A DNA stretch of 64,000 nt, taken from assembly GCA_029721435.1 (NCBI GenBank), contig CM056577.1:26057719-26121718 (forward strand), given 5' to 3'. This document shows, piece after piece, positions 45,950 through 58,754 of the stretch (position 1 is its first letter; each line of letters begins with the position of its first letter). Source of the stretch: Gymnothorax reevesii. Taxonomy: Eukaryota; Chordata; Actinopteri; Anguilliformes; Muraenidae. The notes below the pieces were generated by a model, which made no database searches, was not told the origin of the DNA, and worked only from the letters and a program-made list of their open reading frames with translations. Position numbers and translations under genes: made by a program.

Positions 45950-47354
45950 GGGTATGTGTGGGTTGCGTATGGTCACCTTTTATTATAAATGTGCAAATCT
46001 TATGCTTAATTAATACTGGACTAATGCATGACTCATGATGAGTCAATGCATGGATTAATGAGAACATATTGTGAATTCCTGTTGCTCCTGTTGCATTCAA
46101 TTATCATAAAACTTTATACATACATACATTCTATTACTTGTCCATGAGTCGACTAAAATACTTTGAATATTTGGAAGGAGAATGAAAAAGAAGGAAATAT
46201 GGTAAAATTTCTTTGGTTTTTATGTTCTCAGCAAAACTTCAGAGTGTCAAATCATATTATCAACCTGGTTATAAGTTAATTTATTATCAGTTTAGATCCT
46301 TCACGTTCAGTCATATGCAGCTAATAACTGGAGCTTGACATTGATTTCACGTCGCAGAAAAGAAAAGCAGGTGAAATGTGCCGCAGGTTACACAAGCGCA
46401 TACCAAGAAAATGGCTTGCATAAAAAAGACTTATGAAAGCTTTGAGCTGTATGGCCAACTTAAATTGTTTGCATTGTGCAATTCTTCAGAGCAATCATTT
46501 GAATCAAATAATTTAATTGTAGAGTACATGACTAATTCTCGATAGAATGGGAAAGACAAGGTTACTGGGTTGATCTTGATTTGTAGCCTTTTGCTCTCAA
46601 ACCTTGATCTTGTCAGCCTGCTGGATTTTCTCAGAAACCCTCTCCTGGTCCACTCATTATCTACCTACGCTGCGGTCACGCCAATTGTCACAGTTCATGG
46701 CAGACCTCAAATTGAAACCTTTCGAGCTGCTCAAATGAGATTTTCCAGCTAAACAAGCCAGAGCAAATTAATGGAATCAATGCAACAGGCCTGGTCCCAA
46801 AAAGCTTATTTTTCAGGGGCTTTCTGCTGATTATCTTCCTCAGGAACTGCAGCATCATAGGTCACAGGGTCTGTTTTTATTGAAATACATGTTCCCTTAA
46901 CCCTTGTATTAAATGCTACGCTAATGCTTCACTAATTGGTACTTTTTAAAAAAAAATTTCACTCATCAAGGTTTATCGTATCACCGTATATATCGTATAT
47001 ACTGTGTGATTCTCAACAATATTTTTGTTTTTTGTTAGCAAAAAAGATAAAGGAAAAGTGTACTTTGCTCATAAGAAAGCAAGAAAGTTCTTGGGTCAGT
47101 TTCATATTGGCTGGATTTCGTTCTGTCTATCAGCCATTTCAACTCCCATGGTTGCTTCACCAGCTTATTTCATACATTCATTGTGAATTTATTTCAAAGT
47201 TTCAATAAATACATGGTGATTGAATTTATAGGCTCTTAAAATGATTGTGTGTGTGTATGTATGCTTGTGTGTGGCCATGTATGTGTGAGCGAATGAAAGC
47301 TTGGAATTAAACAAAATTAAGATACCACTGGCTACTTATCCCTGATGCATGAAT
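45950..47354. other. Unassigned DNA
   Basis: AT-rich. A 90-codon frame at 46936-47208 and a 60-codon frame at 46570-46752 show no domain. Nothing else seen. Confidence 0.45.
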
Positions 47355-47690
47355 GACATTACCATCCAGGATTAAAGAAGCTAATCTGCATCCAAACATC
47401 AATGCATCTCTGCCACTCATTCCTGGTCAGGATCATAATGGGTTTGGATCCGATCCCATCTTATAATGGGTGAGAGACTGAGACACTCTGTGTCTTTCAT
47501 ACCCTGACAATCTATCATAGGAGTTGAACACACACACACGCACACACACACACACGGGCAATTCAGAGTCACTAATTAGCCTAATATGCATGTCTTTGGA
47601 AAATAGGAGGGAACCCACAATAAGATGGGGGAGAACATGCAACTCCTCACAGATAGGCTGGATTCAAAGCCATAACTGTTGCATGTGAGG
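47355..47690 (-). repeat. Dispersed fish repeat, longest copy in the window
   Basis: Shows a CATCCAAACATCAATGCATC start and TCATTCCTGGTCAGGATCAT, then GAGACTGAGACACTCTGTGT. A CA-rich core follows (47527-47555), then GGGCAATTCAGAGTCACTAA, GCATGTCTTTGGAAAATAGG and AGGGAACCCACAATAAGATG, then GAGAACATGCAACTCCTCAC. The order matches the widespread fish CATCCATTATC repeat that ends in a tRNA-like head. Confidence 0.75.
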
Positions 47691-50600
47691 AAACACATTT
47701 CCTTTGTTCTGTTCTCTCTTACACTCAGGACATTACAATAGATATTTTCACATGGTCATCTCAGTGACACAAATGCAAAACTTAACCTTAAAAACCAAAT
47801 TTAAAAATGTTACATCATTAATTGCTCCTTATTTCAGTATTGGCATAATTTAACGACCTATTACACTGTTCATGTTTTAAGAATAATTATTTTTACAAAT
47901 ATTAGTTTAGTATATTATATAATTCAAAACCCTAATTTACTCCATTGCTTCGTTAATTTTTCAACAAACCTTTCAGGGTCTTTTTTCTAAAAGCTCAATT
48001 TATCTTAGCAGTTTAATGACCTTGACCATCGTGATATATAAAAGAATGATTCGTTCGAGGGACTGGATACTACGTCCCTGATTTCCAGAGAGTAATATGA
48101 CGCCATTTACAAAATGAGTGGCTTAGAGCTAAGTCTACTATCTGTCTTTTTCCAAGTTCTGAGAAAATAAGATTTGAAGTTTTTTTTTTTTTTTACAGAG
48201 AAGTCGCTTTATTTTACACTTTACACTTTCTGGAGTCTGTTAGATAATATCCATATTTTGTTTGTACAAACTAAAGGGATTTTTCTGTTCAAACAAAATT
48301 ATTTTCTCAAACTTGAAAAAGTCAAAGATGAGACTTTTGCTCTCAGCCACTCATATTATCTCTTGATATACAGAATATACAATGAAATGAGTGCAAGTAA
48401 ATGATGAGTTGCAATCCAAAGCAACAAATGAGAAATTTACCACTAATGAAGGAACTTTTTGTTAAATGTTTAAAGCATTCATTATTAAATAATGGCTTTG
48501 TTTTTTTTTTTTTAAGTCAGGGCTCTATTGTTTGAACTCACCGAGAAATACAAAAACCATGGAAAGTGCCTGAATCATTCTCAGACTGACTCAAGGAATA
48601 GATACTGTTTCACTTTAGAAAACCAAACACCATCAAACAGCCCACATCCTCTGAGATTTCCAGGCACATAAACACATTTTTAAAACCAAGCCATCGTCTT
48701 TTTAATGAGCACCAGAATTATGTGGGAACGTCGATGGAGTCTCTGCAAAGCTTTCTCGTGAAATGCTAAAGAACATGACCTCTCGACTTTTCAGTGTCCA
48801 CGACCTGTTCTGGCTCACCTCACATCGGTCACGCTGACATGTCCGGGTACACAGATAGTTCAACGACAGAGGAACCTGTGTCCTTTCTCACTCTCAAAAG
48901 CGGAAAGAATACTTCCTCTGCGGGCAACACTTTGCACTCCTGAGTGTACGGTCGCGAGTTTGAATCCCCTTTTGGGAGGGTGGGGTGGAAATATCAAACC
49001 GGTTATGTTCAATGAAAAACAAGGAGCCCCAGAGATAATATCTTGAGGTTAAACCACAATTTGGATTCCTTGGCTGAATAGCTGACATACAGCTCTGCTG
49101 CAAAGTAAACACAATATGTATGTGGCTTTGCAGCGGAATGGTGAGGAAGGATTTGATCTTACAAACATTTCAGAACCAATTAAAAAGATTATTGTTTTTC
49201 GTATTTCACTCATTTTTTTATCCTTTTTCTTTAATTAAATCATGCAGTTAGCATGATCTGCGTTTTTTTTTATCTTTTGTTCTTCGAATGAAACGTGCAT
49301 TCACAAATGTGCACTGTATCAAAGGTGCTTTGGTTGTAAGGATATGGACGATAGCAAAATAGAAACAAAAGTAGAATACGCCTATTCTAAGAAATCCCGC
49401 AAGCACTGAATCATTGTTTAGTTTACTTGAACTTCAGGATGGCTCTGTTCGCTCCATTTCTAATCATTCCCTTCATCGTGGTTATGGAACTCTATCAATG
49501 ATGAAGTCCTTCAAAGTTCTTATGATCTCTTTCAGCCATTCAAAATTAATTGAATCAAAGAAAAATGACATCCATGTGCTGCTGGTACATTGATGGTAAG
49601 GTAAATACACCAATACAAGTTCAATGTCTACTCAAAATAGGCAAGCACAGGAAAGCAAAAAATGGCAAGTTTGACAGAATCATTGCATTTTTGTGGTAGC
49701 TCAGGACCTTAGGTTAAACTGCTGTCTTAAATGGTTAGACTTAATGTTTTTGGGATGCACTTGGGTATTATTTATCCACTAATTTATTCTGTCATGAGGA
49801 ATTATACTATATGCAGTATGGATGTAGGAATCTGTAGGTACACTTTCTACTTAAATCAATATCTTCATAAATAAAATGCAGTTTTTGAGATGTAGGATAT
49901 TGTACTGTAACATGTAACAAATACACTCACTGCCTTTGTTTCATTTGTGAGAAGAAGTGCAGTCCAGTGGTGTGAGGAGTTTGGACTTTAGAATCAAATA
50001 TCCTTTGCATGAGAACCTTCCTAAACCTGCTCTTGAAAATATTTCTCCTTGATCTATTGTAGATAGTGTTGCTCTTTACCTCACCGCTATGAGTCACTGA
50101 CCCACTGGCCCCCAAAGGCCGAAGGCAGATGTCCGTCATCGGAGGCCACCCATTGAATCAATGGGCTTTTTCATCCTGTCCGCAGTCATGACGTCCGATC
50201 TACATAGGTGACCTCTAGATCAAGGCGACCCTGTACAAAGCCACCTCTCCGCTCTTTTGTTCTTCACAATGGTGCATGTTGTGTAAAGCCCCAGAAGGTT
50301 GGCCCTCGCATGTGTGCATGCATGCCCATCAAGGGAAAGGGCTGCACCTCCTGAGTTGGAAAACGCAAACAAGCAACCTTTTAGTTTCCTTTATCCCACA
50401 GTGCTCCGCCCTTGCTTGCTCAACCACTTCCTTTATCCTTACGACATTCACTGCCAACCCACTCGCACAGACCAGCACAGAAGACGGACATGGAGTTATG
50501 CCCTACTGTTGTCATCAAGCTTTTTCCCAGCTTCCAATAACTGCAGTAACCATCAAGCACTAGAAGGCTGGTCTTACTGCTCATTCATCAACCACATCAC

Positions 50601-51532
50601 TGGAGCTTGGCAGCTTCCAAAAGGCATGACATCATACTCAGAATATTCATCCTTTGATCTTGCAGGGAGGGTCTTAAATTCTGAATGACTGAGACACGAA
50701 ATGTATCTTTTATTTTGCTTAACAGCATCTCAGAATGAAAACACAAAGAAACAATCCAGAAGCGATTCATTGAAAGGCACAGTGTTTCATGTCTTAACTA
50801 TGACACTGGGCTGAACCACAAATGATGGGCCACCCCTGCACGGCTGTATCCTCCCAAGATATCTACCCTGTAGGGAGTTGTTCATGCCACTGTTTGAAGG
50901 AATTTTCTTGCAGTGAGGAGTCATTTATGTGTTAATCGTGGAAAAGACTGCCTTTTCTCTGAGCACAACTGCATATGTTTCACTCCAATTTCTCTGTTTT
51001 CCCTGTCAAGTGTTTCTGTGACAGTGTCTCAGAAGAGAGTGTTATGCAAATAAAATTGAATCTGAAAGCGCAGAATTGTATTATGATAGGCAATATTTTT
51101 ATTCCATGTCAACTGCAGTGTTAAAGACTTGCAGCACATTTACTTTTTATGGTTGACATAATGATCTGATGAGATGTGCCAAGTGGTTTAGATATACAGT
51201 CTTGTCAGCACCATGAAGTTGGTTGTACTAAGCTATGTCTGTCAGGTAGAGCATCAGGTCCTATGTTTCACTCTGCCTATTTTCAGGAAATTACATTTTT
51301 TAAACTTAGGAGCAGGGACAGCTCTGATGGCCATGTTGAACAAGGGAATGTGAGCTGTTGATGACCCCTATCTTGCAAAATGAGATAGCTGTGCTTTCTC
51401 TTGAAACCAAAAATACTCATTTCAGAATTTGCAGGTTTGTTCTTCTCAGTGAAAAATGCTATGATGGCCCGCATTTTTGCTCTCTCTCTTTTAAGAACAG
51501 GAATACTTCAGCAGGCAAGGGATTATCCTGAA
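47691..51532. other. Long unassigned stretch
   Basis: 3.8 kb without a recognisable coding region or clear transposon. ORFs at 48174-48404 and 50276-50688 lack domains. A tRNA-like B-box string GCGAGTTTGAATCCCC near 48954 sits beside CACTCCTGAGTGTACGGTC and may be part of a tRNA-related repeat head. Confidence 0.4.
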
Positions 51533-51910
51533 GCCTAAGTTATAGTCGTCCAACTCCATCAATGCGCAGACTCGCAGAGACCCTCTCCAACATTGTAAAC
51601 CCTCTCCGGAATGCTCTGGGATGCATGACAGGCACCTCCCAAATTTTCAAACTATCCGTCAAAATAACGGAGACCCCACGAGTAGCGCAAGCCTGTGATT
51701 GGTCGGCTAACTACACCATTCCTGGAATGCTGCTCAGACTTCATGAAATAGTAGGCGGGTCTCTGAAAAAAACGCTACGCCCCCTGTTGTCCTAGTGGTG
51801 AATTGCTTTGCAACACCCATTAAGCTATGGAGAAGTCTGAAAGGTCCACATCTTCCTCGATACAACTGCGTGTCTGAGCGTTGACGGAGTTGGACGAATA
51901 TAAATTAGGC
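51533..51910. mobile_element. 378-bp MITE with ~39-bp terminal inverted repeats
   Basis: Left end GCCTAAGTTATAGTCGTCCA continues ACTCCATCAATGCGCAGAC. The reverse of the right end is GCCTAATTTATATTCGTCCA, continuing ACTCCGTCAACGCTCAGAC. There are 5 mismatches in 39 bp. The flanks (GAA left, TTA right) are not identical, so the target duplication is decayed. Length and ends suggest a PIF/Harbinger-type MITE, but the class is not certain. The interior is GC-richer than its surroundings and has no ORF of note. Confidence 0.75.
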
Positions 51911-53214
51911 TTAAGAGTCCATCGGTACCACCCAGCTGGGCCGCTTTCACTGTTCAACTACACCGGAATCGCATGCCCCCTGACCGTAATTTGAGCTGTG
52001 ATCCAAGCTGGGTACATCATCATCCTGTATAAACTGCCGATTGCACAAATGTAATTTTAGCTGGTTAGCTCAAAAGTTCTCAGCATTGTCATTCAAGGAT
52101 CCGAGTGCTGAATATCACAACATTGCTTTACCAGTTCTTCAACGTTAGAAAAAATACAATGCCAACGGCAATGTTAGATATTGTCATCTAACCTATGTAA
52201 TTTATTACTCAATAAACTGAGCCCTAAACCTCCCACAATATACTCATGGGCCAGCAAGCAAGCTACATAGGGTGCACTTGCCACATCCAGCATGTGTAAG
52301 GCAATAAATGATTTCAAGATCAAACTTCTCATAGTACACCTCCATTGTCATTTTCTCAGGATATAGTTATTCGTGGTAGTTGATGATAGGACATTGAGTG
52401 TACATACGCTGCTTGCATGTACATAGCTAGCTAGCTAGTTAGCTACTAGGTTTTGAATGCAACATTTGTAAATACAATATTTGTAAGCAAACACAAATAC
52501 TTTCGAAAGCTAACTAGGCTACACGCCAGCACTTACCAGTCCAACAACATAGGGGCTAATTCCGTATTGCTCTTAATCCCCACAATCTCCTTTCGTGCGC
52601 ACTAGTAGGTCAAAGTGAACTCTAGATTCTCCCGCGGTTAGGGATGGGCTCCTTCCGCTTGCCGTTTTGGCTGGCTGTATTTCCTTTCTTTTCTTCACAG
52701 TGTCCTTAATTTTTTAGAAGTTATTCTCAAAAACTTGGATCACTTGCATGCTATTATTGCCTGGGGGCTGCCCATCCACTACCCAGAGGTTAACTACCAG
52801 AAACGTCCTGTGCTGGGTTTCTGTATATGTAGACACCCCCAGACACTTCTAGTGGGTCATAAATGATGATTGAGTAGAATTATTGATTTTTGAGTCTGTA
52901 CCTTTTTTTAAGGAAATTATACTCAGTATACCTTGAAGCAAATGCAAATTATGTTGTTTTTTTAAATAATTCAGGCAATAGCACTTTTAATATTTCCCAA
53001 AGATGTCTCGATAAAAACAACAATTATTTTGCAAACTTTAGTGAATTAGTATTTCATTCTTAGTTGATAAATCATATTGGCTTTCTATATTGAGTTCAAT
53101 ATGTAGCAAGATCTCATACAATCAACAACTGCAACCAAGGCTTTTTCCTGCTAATAACCACTGTCTGGCCCCTCTTACTCTCTCTGGTATGTATTTATGC
53201 TTAATTGCTCCTAC
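51911..53214. other. Unassigned DNA
   Basis: No gene recognised. A short TAGC run (TAGCTAGCTAGCTAGTTAGC) lies at 52424-52443. Confidence 0.45.
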
Positions 53215-53335
53215 CGACCACCATGCAGACATGTTCCGCACAAGGTTTGAATACTGGCCAAAGGTCTACCTCCCCATGGCCCTGTGGGTCTCCTCTGGGC
53301 ACTCTGGTTTCCTCCCACAGTCGATGTAATTTTGA
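53215..53335 (+). repeat. Dispersed fish repeat fragment
   Basis: Includes CCCATGGCCCTGTGGGTCTC, CTCTGGGCACTCTGGTTTCC and TCCCACAGTCGATGTAATTT, the same block as at 712-830. Confidence 0.6.
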
Positions 53336-53493
53336 GCTAACTTGGTGGTCATGAGTCATCAAGGAGGTAAATAAATACTGAAACAACGAGAAAAAGAAGA
53401 CAATGAAGATCCGCAAAATAATTAGAGCAAGCAAGAAGGCTTTTACAGTTTAGTTTTTCTCCATTAGGGCCACATCAGAAACTCCAGGAACTA

Positions 53494-54301
53494 CACTGAA
53501 CAAAAATATAAGCGCCCCATGTCAAATTTTTGAGTTTTCATTAACAAAAAACTAGACCCGGGATTTGTCTGTGAATAGCACTCTTCTCCAGCGTGCCAAG
53601 GGCCATCAAACGTGTGCATTTGCCCATGCGAGTCAGTTCCGACGCCTGACAGCGGTGAGATTCAGACCACGGTGAGGACGACAAGCGTGCAAGTTGGCTT
53701 CTCGCAGGCGGTTACGGACTGTTTGTGGTGTGACGGGTCTGTTGTGCAGACCAACGGTCTCATCCGCTGTGCGTGTCGCTGATCTGAGCCGATCCTGCAG
53801 GTGGGCGAGCCGGATGTAGCGATCTTGTGCTGGTGCAGTCACACGTGGCCGACGTGGATGAGGTCGATTTGCAGTACTGCCCGTCTGTCGGAAACGAACT
53901 CTCAATCGTCCGATAGTTAACATTCAGCTGCACGGAGACCGCTCTAGTGGACATCCCTGCATCCAGAATGCCAATGGCACGTTCACGCATGACCTCAGAC
54001 ATCTGAGGCATGATGACTTTTGACAAAATTTGACATTTTGGGGTGGCCTTTTATTGTCCCCAGTATGGAGTACTGCTCATTCTGTCTGATCACCGTCTGG
54101 AAATGCCACACCCATGTACTGAGTGAAATCACTGCATCACTGAGCAAATGCTCACTGACAGAGAGATGGATTAAAAAATGGTACACAAATCAAGAGAAAT
54201 ATCCCTGTTCTACAAGTAAAGGTCAGCATATGCTCACTTAGAGTTGTTAACTCCATGTGGCATCAATATTTGACATGGGGCGTTTATATTTTTGTTCAGT
54301 G
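53494..54301 (-). mobile_element. Tc1-like element, 3' half deleted
   Basis: Exact TA on both sides (53492-53493, 54302-54303). Ends are CACTGAACAAAAATATAAGC and, reversed, CACTGAACAAAAATATAAAC, both continuing GCCCCATGTCAAAT. The 808-bp element keeps the 5' region and the DNA-binding half of the transposase. It jumps from just after the first catalytic Asp to the 3' terminal repeat. Confidence 0.9.
53560..54011 (-). pseudogene. Tc1-like transposase, DNA-binding half only
   Basis: ATG at 54009-54011 begins MPQMSEVMRERAIGILDAGM, then STRAVSVQLNVNYRTI (first helix-turn-helix). After a frameshift, RLRVRFRQTGSTANRPHPRR, PRVTAPAQDRYIRLAHLQDR and PVTPQTVRNRLREANLHACR follow (linker and second helix-turn-helix). 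Then come a stop, LAWANAHV, another stop, and WPLARWRRVLFTDKSR, where the catalytic DESRF box reads DKSR. Everything beyond it is deleted. Confidence 0.85.
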
Positions 54302-54303
54302 TA

Positions 54304-56055
54304 ATTTTGTTCAATCCTTTCAAATTAATTAATTAATTAATTAAGTTTAATGTCTTGCTTTTTAGCCAAATATGAAAAATTTTGATTTGATTTTGAACGA
54401 GAGCTGACTATCTAAATTATTTCAGCATCAGAAACAAAAATATCCCTTGCCGTTTTGCATGTTAAGGAAATGTCATTTCCGACCTCAGGTCATTCCTCTA
54501 TCCCCCCTTTGGAAAATGAGGAATTAATGTTAAATCGTTCCAAATTGGAGGAATAGCCTTGCCTTTCTTTCATAAAAACCTGCTTTTTACATCAATGGTG
54601 TTTCTTTTTCCTCTTTTTCATCTGTCTAAGATCATTGTCTATAGTTTGAGGTGCTATACGCCATTGGATCTTCTCCAGACATGTTCTGCATTCCAGAGTC
54701 TTGGATGCTCCTTGGGACTACTTTGGGATGGGATTGGAATAAGGAAGAGGTCACAGAGTAAGACAATGAACAAGCACCTGCTCCCTTCCGAAGGCTGATT
54801 GCTGAGCCAAGGGGAGAAATGATTAGCCGGTGTGATGTTACAAACCATTGGGAGTCATGGAGCAGGGCAGGTTAGCCTCAAGCAGATGTCCAGAAGTCCA
54901 ACCCGCAAGAGCCACCTGCAGATCCAGTCAGTTTCGATCATTTTCATCATGTTACAATCTGCAAGATGAAATATACATTATGAGTGTTTATGTAACGCGT
55001 CCCAGAGTTCTCTTCAGATGGGAATGTGCACCTTTGTAATCCAGGATATTAATATCGATGACAGATCTGACACACAATAACAGCAATGAGTCCCATTAAT
55101 CAGATTCAGATACTCTGGGGGGAGAAAAAAATGGATTTCAGAATACTGGACATCACTCTACTCTGGAAGGTTCAAGACTGCCTTGGGACTGCCGTGACGC
55201 AAGCAGTGACCAAACACACAAAACCGCCAGAAGCTGATGCACGACTTCACGTCAACGAGCACTTTTTCACACGCTATGCTGCTATGACCTAAACGGAACT
55301 CGATCTGTCCTCTCAGATTCTGGAGAGGAATTAAGGTCTGTTGGACTGGGAAGAGAAACGGGGGGTGGGGATCGATTGAGAGAACCGGAGCTCTGGCGAG
55401 AAGGAAGCCGGATTTGCACACAATCACAGAGGAGGAACCGCGAATGGAAAACATCTCAGGGTGCGTTTGGTTCTCTATGAAAAGCATATGCCGTCAATGT
55501 CTTAAACAGTTACAAAGGTGTGTGGAGGTGGATGGAGCCAAAGTCAAGCTGCCGAAGGGCGTGCTTCATTGGCCGGCTCTGTTTTTAATGTGTGTGTGTG
55601 TGTGGTGGGGGGGGCGAAAGGTTTGTGACAGCGGAAATGCAAACAGGATGTAACATCTGCAACAGGTAAGGCTATGTAGAGAGAGCACAGCTATGTAAAC
55701 AGTGAGATAGATAATGTGAAACCTGTTGCGTTTGGCCAGCATGAGGCCTACATATTAGGCCATCGGGTGCTTCTGTTATTGCCACCATCCCGCTGTTACC
55801 TTAAAATATAGTGGGTCCCTTTCCAGCCCATAGCAACTTTCAAAGCGTACATAATGCATGCCCGTGCTGAATTATCATGCAGGGTCTTTGCAAACTGGGG
55901 GATTTTTTTGCCCCATACAATTAAATTCAATTCTTCCCACAGTGAAGAATACAGTGCAGATTAGAAAACTGGCCCAGTGAAAGGCTAATCCAGTAACAAT
56001 ATTCATTCGACCTCTTAATGATTTTATTTATTTCTATTCAATTTAGTCTTTATTC
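54304..56055. other. Unassigned DNA
   Basis: No gene recognised. (AATT)n lies at 54326-54344, and a short TG then G(8) run at 55590-55613. Mixed composition at 54840-55660 gives several short overlapping frames without domains. Confidence 0.4.
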
Positions 56056-56059
56056 AATT

Positions 56060-57160
56060 TGTTTCTGGCTGTCCACAGTTGTGATTGACTGAAAGCAATT
56101 TGCACAGAACCCCCAAGGAGAAAGCCAAAGGTGACCGGGGCAAGGAAAAACTCACTCGCTGGAAGAATCTAGAGCAGAATCTGGCTCCGAAAACAAGGAA
56201 ACCCAACTGCCTGAGCCCTGGAGAAATGAGGAGAGAAAGCGAAGGAGAAGACGTAAAGAAGAAGTAAAATGGAGAGGAAAACTTGGGATGGAGATACGAA
56301 AAATGGGCAATATTTTGCATGGGGAGAGAAGTGAGATTAAGTCCAGGGTCAAATGACAATAGAAGCACTGATAGTTCAGGATGAGTCTCGGTTCAGATAT
56401 GACTTGCTTGGGGCAGAAAGTCTGGGGACAGGAAGGGTTTTGGGCAGACTAGGGTACTGTCTGGTGTCAGAGTGGTGCTGTGTGGTCGTGCTGATCGCTA
56501 AGCTCCTCCAAGGTTAGGTAGAATGGCTTAGCCTCATGATCATGGTACTCCCATACTGTCAGGGTGGAGGAGAACAGATATGGGGAGAGAGAATAGCGTT
56601 AACAAAAAGCTATGCCCTGCTGAGATCAGAGAAAATGAGTCGAATGGTTCAGACCTCCAGCAGACAGCCTGTGGCAGCGTAACTCAGGAATGGTAAGCAG
56701 TGAGCCAGCATCATTATGAGGCAGCCTGGCCAACAGCAAAAACTGTGCAGTCCACCAAAGACTCTGCAACGCGTACTAGACCACCACATGCCCCGCTCTC
56801 GGCTTGGCTAAACAGGTAAGTTTTGAAGAGCGAGAGGGCGTATGCTTCCCGTACATCAGGTGAAACATTGTGCCATAACAGAGGGGCTCTTTAACAGTTC
56901 CCCCGTTATAATATTAACTCTTGGAGTGCCAAGATTGCCTGCTCTTTCTGAACAAAGAATTCCATTTGGACAACAGGGAGATCAGATCTTTGAGATATGA
57001 TCATGCTAGGCCGTCAGGTAACTCAAGTATTAAGTATTTTGAAATCAATTTAAGATTTCACTGGTATCCAGTGAAGGGAGGCCAGTACTGGGAAAATATT
57101 TTCAAAATGTCTAGTTCTGGCTGCTTTGTGGACAGTTATGTTTTGTACCAAGTGGATTTT
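56060..57160 (+). repeat. Decayed fish interspersed repeat (LINE-associated)
   Basis: Three phrases in order resemble a long fish repeat I have seen often: GGCAAGGAAAAACTCACTCG near 56138, CTAAACAGGTAAGTTTTGAA near 56809, and CACTGGTATCCAGTGAAGGG followed by TTTTCAAAATGTCTAGTTCT near 57059-57115. It is too decayed to give a class with confidence; it may be the antisense of a non-LTR element. Confidence 0.45.
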
Positions 57161-57164
57161 TGTT

Positions 57165-57798
57165 AAACAACTTTTGTAATACAGCTTAGTGCGAACAAAA
57201 GCATCAACTCACTTCTCTTTTGTGTTGCGACAAACATTTCCTAATTTGCGCAATACTACGCAGGTGAAAGACAGTGGTTTTGGAGATGGTTTTAATATGC
57301 AAATCAAAGCAGATGATCAATGGTGAAACCTATGTATAGGCTTGAGTATATGCTACTAGAGTATAGGCCACGACTACAACTTCTACTATACCCGCCGCTA
57401 CACCACCACTACTACTGGCTACTGCCTCACCTACAACTGCCCTCAGAACAGTAAGGGTTGAAGGCAAGTCTTCATGGAAAGTCTGCTGCCCTGGAAAAGC
57501 ACTTTCGTCCAAAGTGTGATTTGCTGGTACTTAATGAAAAATGAAAATCCTCACAGGATGTTTTGTCAGCTGATAGAAATGGTGTGGCTCTCTCATCCTT
57601 CGCAGCTGGCAGTTCTGCTAAAATGCTCAGAGCACTGTCTGAATCTGCTATTTCCATTTTAATAAAAAGGAGCCTTCCTTTGGATTACAAGATTAATGAC
57701 AGGATTGCTCACCCGTTCACAAGGACACCTGTCCTCACAAATTGTTAAAGTTGGCTCGAGAGTTTGGGTGTGCATGTGTATACTTGTGTCTGGAAGTA

Positions 57799-57836
<38 letters not shown>

Positions 57837-58085
57837 TGAGTGTTTTTGTTTTTGAGGTTGTCTGTTCAAGCGAGCATGCGCATTTCCTTATTTCCCACCC
57901 AATGTCAATTACCAGCCATTTTAAGTGTGGTAAATCCCAATATATAAGCATATAAGCAAGAGTCTTTAAAAGAATGGTGTCAGTGTCCTACATAAATATT
58001 GGAGTGACTTCTCCCCAGACACCTAGGAACAAGCGAGAGAAGGTATGATTTATATCGTATGTAAACATCTGTGTTTTTGTTCCAG
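57165..58085. other. Unassigned DNA with (TG)n
   Basis: Contains a TG run of about 15 repeats at 57803-57832. No gene recognised. Confidence 0.5.
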
Positions 58086-58162
58086 AAATAAACACTGGCA
58101 TACAGTGTACTTACACTTCAGAGCTGGGGCATCAGCCAGACAGTCCCCAAACAGCTAATGTG

Positions 58163-58567
58163 ATGGAAGCTTCAGACAGGCAAACGGCGGAAAAATATCC
58201 AGATTTATCGTCCTCCGCAATTCTGAATTTGAGCCAGAGACGAATGAGCTGGATAGGAAACCCCCCGAATCTCATGGCGCAGGAAAGAGAACACACCTCA
58301 ATCAGGACTCCGGGACCCGCCGGAACACACAAGTTGCGCCGAAGCCAACTCGAAAACAAAACGCTCCATCCTCGAAACTGGACTGCGCGCCACAGGGGAA
58401 ATAAAATGAAGGGCGTCGCCGTTCCATTCATTCTGTGGAAGCATTTACAGTATGATCCCAAAGGAGCACCACCGCTGCTCAGTGAATTTTCCCTAATACG
58501 CCGTACAACAAGCGAGCCCATTCCAGTTGAACGAGAAGCTGCGTATAACTGGAAGACACTGCCAGAG
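58163..58567 (+). CDS. Candidate host exon of unknown function
   Basis: An open frame of 135 codons from ATG 58163, ending at CCAGAG followed by GTGAGA, a good splice-donor match that leaves phase 0. A TTTTTGTTCCAG acceptor-like site lies at 58074-58085. The product is hydrophilic, begins MEASDRQTAEKYPDLSSSAI and ends AAYNWKTLPE. A second in-frame ATG with better context precedes KGVAVPFILWKHLQYDPKG. I do not recognise any family. The composition is GC-richer than flanking DNA and free of repeats. It may be a first coding exon or a chance ORF; the frame continues only 10 codons past the donor. Confidence 0.3.
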
Positions 58568-58754
58568 GTGAGAAAAAATTGTGTTTATGTTCACTGGTAG
58601 GAATGATGGTACAGAGGAGCACAGTAGGAAAAAAATTGTGTCCTAAACAGAATACTTTTCCACTAATGAAGGTAAAAATAAACAACCATTTGTGGGTTGT
58701 GTGTTGTATTTCCTACACAGAATAATCATAGCAACAAGTAAGTGTCAGTACATA

